NCBI RefSeq assembly: GCF_913773635.1 | Contig: NZ_CAJYGQ010000005.1 | Coordinates: 186,001-250,000 of the forward strand | Length of the DNA: 64,000 nucleotides | DNA from: an uncultured Mucilaginibacter sp. | GTDB taxonomy: Bacteria; Bacteroidota; Bacteroidia; Sphingobacteriales; Sphingobacteriaceae | Reading direction: 5' to 3' | Part shown: in pieces, positions 60,235 to 64,000 of the stretch | How positions within the stretch are numbered: position 1 is the stretch's first letter | Layout of the letters: each line of letters opens with the position of its first letter | The notes under the pieces: model-generated | The model's database searches: none | Told to the model about the DNA's origin: nothing | Seen by the model: only the letters and a program-made list of their open reading frames with translations | Program-made: the position numbers and the translations under genes

Positions 60235-60285
60235 GTATCAAGTATCAAGATTTAAATATCCCGCATCTATCTTGATACTTGATAC
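60235..60285. repeat. Palindromic spacer between the methyltransferase gene and leuA
   Basis: Perfect 17-base arms GTATCAAGTATCAAGAT and ATCTTGATACTTGATAC enclose a 17-base loop. The arms are themselves built of the tandem word AGTATCA. A third copy of the word follows to 60299. Confidence 0.85.
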
Positions 60286-60307
60286 TCGCTACTTGATACA
60301 AATGGTG

Positions 60308-61066
60308 CTACTGCTCTTTAATAGCTGTAAATCTTAATCTTTTATAATCTGCATACCATTGGCCGTTTTCGTTATAGTGCGGCTCCAGTATTTCGGTTAT
60401 TTCCTGTAATAGTTTGGGGTGTTCTGTTTCGGGGATGCCGGTAAAGTATTGTGCGCCGAACATTTTTATCCATTTGGCTACTCCCTGATCGCCATCCTGT
60501 AATGGTGTTTTACGGTCAAAGTGTGCGGCAAATGTTACCCTGAAGCCGTGAAGCTCCAGCAGGCTCGTGTACTCTCCCAGTGATGGAAAATACCATATTT
60601 GGGTATCGGCCTGCATGGTATAGCCATTTTTAATCAGCACTTGCTTTATAGCCGAACGCAATTTGGCAATGTTGCCTTTTCCGCCCATTTCGGCAACGAA
60701 ACGTCCGCCGGGCTTTAGGGCCTCATAAACAGATTTAATAACGCCACCTGCGTTGTGCACCCAGTGTAAAGCAGCGTTCGAAAACACGGCATCGTAAGGA
60801 AATTCAACCGTAAAGTTGGCTGCATCAGCTACTTCAAAATTTACTGTTGGGTATTTGAAACGTGCTTGTGCAATCATTTCGGGCGAATAGTCGGTTCCGG
60901 TAACATCGGCGCCTTTGGCTTTAATTTGTTGAGTAAGGTCCCCAGTGCCACAGCCTATATCCAGTATGGATTCGCCCGGCTTTACATCCAGCAATTCGAG
61001 CACGTTTTCGCCAAACTGCGAAACGAAGCTGTGCTTGTCGTCATATAAATCTGCGTTCCATTTCAT
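60308..61066 (-). CDS. Class I SAM-dependent methyltransferase
   Basis: A 252-residue cytosolic methyltransferase. Motif I is ILDIGCGTGDLTQQI near residue 36, followed by VTGTDYSPEMIAQAR, FEVADAANFTVEFPYDAVFSNAALHWV, and LKPGGRFVAEMGGKGNI near 140. The order and the HWV motif resemble trans-aconitate 2-methyltransferase, but substrate identity is unproven. It lies between leuB and leuA on the same strand, separated from each by palindromic or repeat-like spacers. Confidence 0.88.
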   Translation of the reverse strand: MKWNADLYDDKHSFVSQFGENVLELLDVKPGESILDIGCGTGDLTQQIKAKGADVTGTDYSPEMIAQARFKYPTVNFEVADAANFTVEFPYDAVFSNAALHWVHNAGGVIKSVYEALKPGGRFVAEMGGKGNIAKLRSAIKQVLIKNGYTMQADTQIWYFPSLGEYTSLLELHGFRVTFAAHFDRKTPLQDGDQGVAKWIKMFGAQYFTGIPETEHPKLLQEITEILEPHYNENGQWYADYKRLRFTAIKEQ

Positions 61067-61129
61067 GTTCTTTAGGTATTACACTGATTTTTAAGGTGAT
61101 TCCACCGATATTGTCTACCGATGATTTTC

Positions 61130-61171
61130 AATTCTGTTAATTCTATAAATTCCTAAAATCCCGGTTCAGAC
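61130..61171 (-). repeat. Intergenic repeat directly after leuB
   Basis: The plus-strand sequence ATTCTGTTAATTCTATAAAT followed by TCCTAAAATC and GGTTCAGAC resembles 63361-63400, where ATTCTGTTAATTCTAAAATT is followed by CTGCAAATTCAGATTCAGAC. It abuts the leuB stop codon. Confidence 0.7.
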
Positions 61172-62266
61172 CTACGTCAAAGCCGGTTTTGATAAAAACT
61201 GTAACACCATTTCGCCCATGGCTTTGGTGCCTAAAATCTTATCAGGCTGCGTCAACGTATCAGCAATGTCACCGGTGCGGTAACCTGCTTTCAATACATG
61301 ATCAATTGCGGTGGTTACGCGTTTGGCTTCGTCTTTCAAACCAAAGCTAATTTCCAGCATCAGCGCAACTGATAGAATAGATGCCAGCGGGTTTGCCTTG
61401 TCTTGCCCGGCAATATCATGTGCTGAACCGTGAATTGGCTCAAAAAAACCCGTTCCATCACCAACAGAAGCTGATGCCAGCATACCCATGGAACCTGCAA
61501 TTTGCGATGCTTCATCCGTTAAAATATCACCAAAAAGGTTTGCCGTTAATACCACGTCAAACTTTTTAGGGTTTTTAACCAGTTGCATAGCCGCGTTGTC
61601 AATGAACATGTGCTCGGTTTCTACGTCGGGGTATTGCTTAGCTATTTCCTGCACCACCTCGCGCCACAGCCGTGATGATTCTAACACGTTGGCCTTATCA
61701 ACCGAGCATAAACGTTTGCTACGGGCTTGTGCGGCCTGGTATGCTTTGTGTGCGATACGTTCCACTTCATAACGGTGATAGATCATCAAGTCAGACGCTG
61801 TATTGCGATCCTCGCTACGCGATTTTTCACCAAAATAAACGTCGCCGGTTAATTCGCGGAAAAACAGTATATCGGTACCACGTAACACAGCGGGTTTTAG
61901 GCTCGATGCATCCAGCAGCTCATCAAACAGCATGATAGGACGGAGGTTGGCATACAAACCAAGCTCTTTCCGTATCTTAAGCAAGCCCTGCTCCGGGCGC
62001 ACCTTTGCCGATGGATCGTTGTCATATTTGATGTGACCGATGGCGCCAAACAGGATAGCATCGCTAGCTTTAGCTTTTTCCAGTGTTTCATCAGGTAATG
62101 GGTTGCCTGTGGCTTCAATACCTGCATGACCCATCAGTGCCTCATCATAAGTAAACTCATGACCGTATTGTGATGCTATTTGCTCTAAGACTGCTTTGCC
62201 CCAAGTGGTAACTTCAGCGCCAATGCCATCACCTGGGATGACTAATATGTGTTTTTTAATACCCAT
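61172..62266 (-). CDS. leuB: 3-isopropylmalate dehydrogenase
   Basis: NAD-dependent oxidative decarboxylase of leucine synthesis. The 364-residue protein has ILVIPGDGIGAEVTTWG at the start, LLKIRKELGLYANLRPIMLFD near 92, the substrate and metal motifs RELTGDVYFGEKSR, MFIDNAAMQLVKNPKKFDVVLTANLFGDILTDEASQIAGSMGMLAS, and EPIHGSAHDIAGQDKANPLASILS. All are typical. leuD lies 79 bp upstream on the same strand, with a repeat-like spacer after its own stop. Confidence 0.97.
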   Translation of the reverse strand: MGIKKHILVIPGDGIGAEVTTWGKAVLEQIASQYGHEFTYDEALMGHAGIEATGNPLPDETLEKAKASDAILFGAIGHIKYDNDPSAKVRPEQGLLKIRKELGLYANLRPIMLFDELLDASSLKPAVLRGTDILFFRELTGDVYFGEKSRSEDRNTASDLMIYHRYEVERIAHKAYQAAQARSKRLCSVDKANVLESSRLWREVVQEIAKQYPDVETEHMFIDNAAMQLVKNPKKFDVVLTANLFGDILTDEASQIAGSMGMLASASVGDGTGFFEPIHGSAHDIAGQDKANPLASILSVALMLEISFGLKDEAKRVTTAIDHVLKAGYRTGDIADTLTQPDKILGTKAMGEMVLQFLSKPALT

Positions 62267-62345
62267 TTTATTTTGGTTGTGAGATGCCGGTTGCTAGATG
62301 CCTGTATTCAAAATTGATGACGGCGCGCAACTGACAACACATAAC

Positions 62346-62933
62346 TTATTTCTGTTCAAATTCTTCTACTAAGCCTTTATTGCTCAAAATATAATCTATA
62401 TCGTCATAGCCGTTTATTAAACAGGCTTTTTTGTACGGATTAATTTCAAAGCTTTCCTGCTCGCCGGTGCTTACTATTTTAATGAACTGGTTTTCCAGGT
62501 CGACCTCAACTTCGGCGTGTGCATCTGAAAATACCGCTTCAAACAGATTTTTTAAAAACTCATCGCTTACCTGAATTGGCAGCAGGCCATTGTTAAGCGC
62601 ATTGCCTTTAAAAATATCGGCAAAAAAGCTGCTTACCACCACGTCGAAGCCATAATCTGATATAGCCCATGCAGCATGTTCGCGGCTACTGCCGCAACCG
62701 AAGTTTTTACCGGCTACCAGTATTTTACCAGAGTATGTGGGATGGTTGAGCACAAAATCCTCCTTAGGATTATCGTTCTCGTCAAAGCGCCAGTCGCGGA
62801 AGAGGTTATTGCCAAAGCCCTCGCGGGTGGTGGCTTTCAGGAACCTTGCCGGAATAATCTGGTCGGTATCAATATTCTCGATAGGCAAAGGCACCACCGA
62901 GGTTTGTAAATGTTTAAAAATTTTGGTTGCCAT
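62346..62933 (-). CDS. leuD: 3-isopropylmalate dehydratase small subunit
   Basis: Swivelling-domain subunit of isopropylmalate isomerase. The 195-residue protein begins [33 protein letters not shown] with the conserved NIDTDQI(I/P)P motif, and contains [21 protein letters not shown] near 75 and [19 protein letters not shown]. It pairs with LeuC, but the two genes are separated by the GxxExxY gene. Length is normal. Confidence 0.97.
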   Translation of the reverse strand: MATKIFKHLQTSVVPLPIENIDTDQIIPARFLKATTREGFGNNLFRDWRFDENDNPKEDFVLNHPTYSGKILVAGKNFGCGSSREHAAWAISDYGFDVVVSSFFADIFKGNALNNGLLPIQVSDEFLKNLFEAVFSDAHAEVEVDLENQFIKIVSTGEQESFEINPYKKACLINGYDDIDYILSNKGLVEEFEQK

Positions 62934-62940
62934 GTGATCA

Positions 62941-62971
62941 GAATTTACTGAATTTAAGAATTTACTGAATT
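62941..62971. repeat. Short direct repeat at the 3' end of the GxxExxY gene
   Basis: GAATTTACTGAATT occurs twice at 62941-62954 and 62958-62971. The second copy codes the last residues (NSVNS) of the GxxExxY protein. Confidence 0.75.
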
Positions 62972-63352
62972 AGGCTTGAAAATGTATTTTGGATTGAAAA
63001 CAAGCTTATGTTGTAAGCTTGTACCACCAAAATTTATCAATAAGCCGATAGGGAAATTATAAGCCACCGTATAATTTTTTGCCTGTGCTAAATGCACATC
63101 TTCTAAATTTATCAATGCTTTTAATTCTACTACTAATTTGTTTTCAATTACAAAATCTGCCCTTCTTGTTCCAACTTGTAAATCCTTGTAAAATATTGGA
63201 TGTTCTTGTTCTCTTAAAAAATTTAATCCAGCCTCGGCTAATTCTATTGCCAGGCACCGTTGATATATAACTTCCTGAAAACCATTGCCGAGTGTATTGT
63301 GCACTTTCATTGCACATCCGATTACTTTATATGTAAGTTCATCTTTTTCCAC
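62954..63352 (-). CDS. GxxExxY family protein
   Basis: A 132-residue protein with the naming motif at residues 24-30 (GFQEVIY), in the usual context [25 protein letters not shown], and a PD-(D/E)xK-like core: D66 in RADFVIENK and E76/K78 in VVELKAL. The family is common in Bacteroidota and is suspected to have nuclease-like fold, with no role established that I know of. Here it stands between leuC and leuD, splitting the isomerase subunit genes, with repeat-like spacers on both sides. That looks like an insertion. It may travel as a single-gene element. Confidence 0.9.
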   Translation of the reverse strand: MEKDELTYKVIGCAMKVHNTLGNGFQEVIYQRCLAIELAEAGLNFLREQEHPIFYKDLQVGTRRADFVIENKLVVELKALINLEDVHLAQAKNYTVAYNFPIGLLINFGGTSLQHKLVFNPKYIFKPNSVNS

Positions 63353-63360
63353 CCGACAGG

Positions 63361-63400
63361 ATTCTGTTAATTCTAAAATTCTGCAAATTCAGATTCAGAC
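63361..63400 (-). repeat. Repeat overlapping the 3' end of leuC
   Basis: This stretch resembles 61130-61171. It includes the last codons of leuC, which encode SESEFAEF and the stop, so the repeat has supplied the C-terminal tail of the protein. Confidence 0.7.
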
Positions 63401-64000
63401 AGAAACGCTCGTATATCCGTCACCTTACCCGTAATAGCCGCCGCCGCAGCAGTCAACGGACTGGCTAATAAGGTACGTGAGTTTGGCCCCTGGCGGCCTT
63501 CAAAGTTGCGGTTTGAGGTTGATACGCAGTATTTCCCCGCAGGTATCTTGTCCTCGTTCATGCCTAAACAGGCACTGCAACCTGGTTCGCGCAGTGGGAA
63601 ACCTGCTGCTTCAAATATCTTGTCGAGGCCTTCTTCAATGGCCTGTATTTGTACTTGTTTAGAGCCGGGAACAACCCATACGGTAACGTTATCGGCTTTG
63701 TGTTTGCCTTTTACAAAGGCTGCAACTTCGCGCAAATCTTCAATGCGGGAGTTGGTACAGCTGCCGATAAATACATAGTCTATAGGTTTGCCTATCAGTG
63801 ATTCGTCATCGTGCAGGCCCATATAGTTAAGTGCCTTGGCGTACGAGCCTTGTTCTTTGGCTTCGAAGCTGGCAGTTTCGGGTACGTGTTGCGTGATGCC
63901 AATACCCATACCCGGATTGGTACCGTAAGTTATCATGGGCTCAATATCAGCAGCGTCAAAATAAAGTTCGCTGTCAAACTGAGCGTCAGCATCAGAATAT
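63373..64000 (-). CDS. leuC: 3-isopropylmalate dehydratase large subunit (N-terminal part missing)
   Basis: The frame is open to the window edge and gives the last 208 residues or so of the aconitase-like large subunit. The iron-sulfur cluster cysteines are visible: one in [13 protein letters not shown] and two in [14 protein letters not shown], followed by the substrate-binding [12 protein letters not shown] and [19 protein letters not shown]. The normal family end is about DVRxFL; here SESEFAEF is added, encoded within a dispersed repeat. leuD follows, after the inserted GxxExxY gene. Confidence 0.96.
   Translation of the reverse strand, partial: YSDADAQFDSELYFDAADIEPMITYGTNPGMGIGITQHVPETASFEAKEQGSYAKALNYMGLHDDESLIGKPIDYVFIGSCTNSRIEDLREVAAFVKGKHKADNVTVWVVPGSKQVQIQAIEEGLDKIFEAAGFPLREPGCSACLGMNEDKIPAGKYCVSTSNRNFEGRQGPNSRTLLASPLTAAAAAITGKVTDIRAFLSESEFAEF

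Noticed and set aside
62941..63400. Repeats around the GxxExxY gene as a CRISPR array or attachment site.
   Set aside because: There are only two short copies with no regular spacers, and no tRNA or integrase is next to them.

Overview
The window is ordinary chromosome from a member of the Bacteroidota, most likely Sphingobacteriaceae (Mucilaginibacter or Pedobacter-like; this is inferred, not searched). The signs are Bacteroidota-type promoters (TTG/TTTG about 20 bp before TAnnTTTG, seen before tRNA-Gln, tRNA-Ala, dus, hemA, hemCD, ispG, mscS and rpmB), no obvious Shine-Dalgarno sequences, the long IspG form, a GT117/DUF2723 protein, DUF4295 beside L28/L33, bacillithiol BshC, and a LytS/LytTR pair. 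By eye the sequence is moderately AT-rich, and gene content is mostly core metabolism.

Layout. 1-7 kb: a TlpA-like thioredoxin (cut by the window edge), a YkuK RNase H-like protein, an M13 peptidase, a tiny lipoprotein and a very large GT117 membrane glycosyltransferase. 7-9 kb: tRNA-Gln, prs, rplY. 9-12 kb: a minus-strand membrane operon (CPBP protease, DUF2007, cdsA, psd) divergent from dus-apaG. 13-19 kb: MscS channel, small orphan, YugP-like peptidase, murF, LysE exporter. 19-25 kb: a BtuF-like C-lobe protein, then the conserved minus-strand series rpmB-rpmG-DUF4295-ftsY-rimO, with bshC behind it. 25-32 kb: acs, DUF922, a LytTR/LytS pair, a small secreted protein, ispG, tRNA-Ala. 32-41 kb: bestrophin, Ldh-type dehydrogenase, zinc-dependent phospholipase C-like protein, CsbD divergent from PoxB, MBL hydrolase, alpha/beta hydrolase, frameshifted DoxX.

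41-53.6 kb is a heme region: hemA, an MFS exporter, two orphan membrane genes, a hemC-hemD fusion, hemB, hemL, a histidine kinase/OmpR regulator pair with a TPR membrane protein, hemE and hemJ. Together they cover glutamyl-tRNA to uroporphyrinogen and coproporphyrinogen, plus the HemJ-type protoporphyrinogen oxidase; hemF/hemN and hemH are not in the window. 54-57.6 kb has an ECF sigma factor, its probable anti-sigma factor, a beta-barrel protein and an ABC ATPase. 57.8-64 kb is a minus-strand branched-chain amino acid operon (leuC, GxxExxY protein, leuD, leuB, a methyltransferase, leuA, ilvA), with leuC cut by the window edge.

The least explained stretch is 43.7-45.6 kb. Two orphan membrane genes are each followed by a related GC-rich repeat, and the stretch is bounded by a perfect 30-bp inverted repeat that belongs to a family seen again at 57.7 kb. 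Smaller oddities are a GxxExxY gene between leuC and leuD, a frameshift in a DoxX gene, a periplasmic binding protein reduced to one lobe, TTG starts on hemA and hemCD, and different palindromic low-complexity spacers at successive gene junctions. I saw no CRISPR array, prophage, complete insertion sequence or rRNA.
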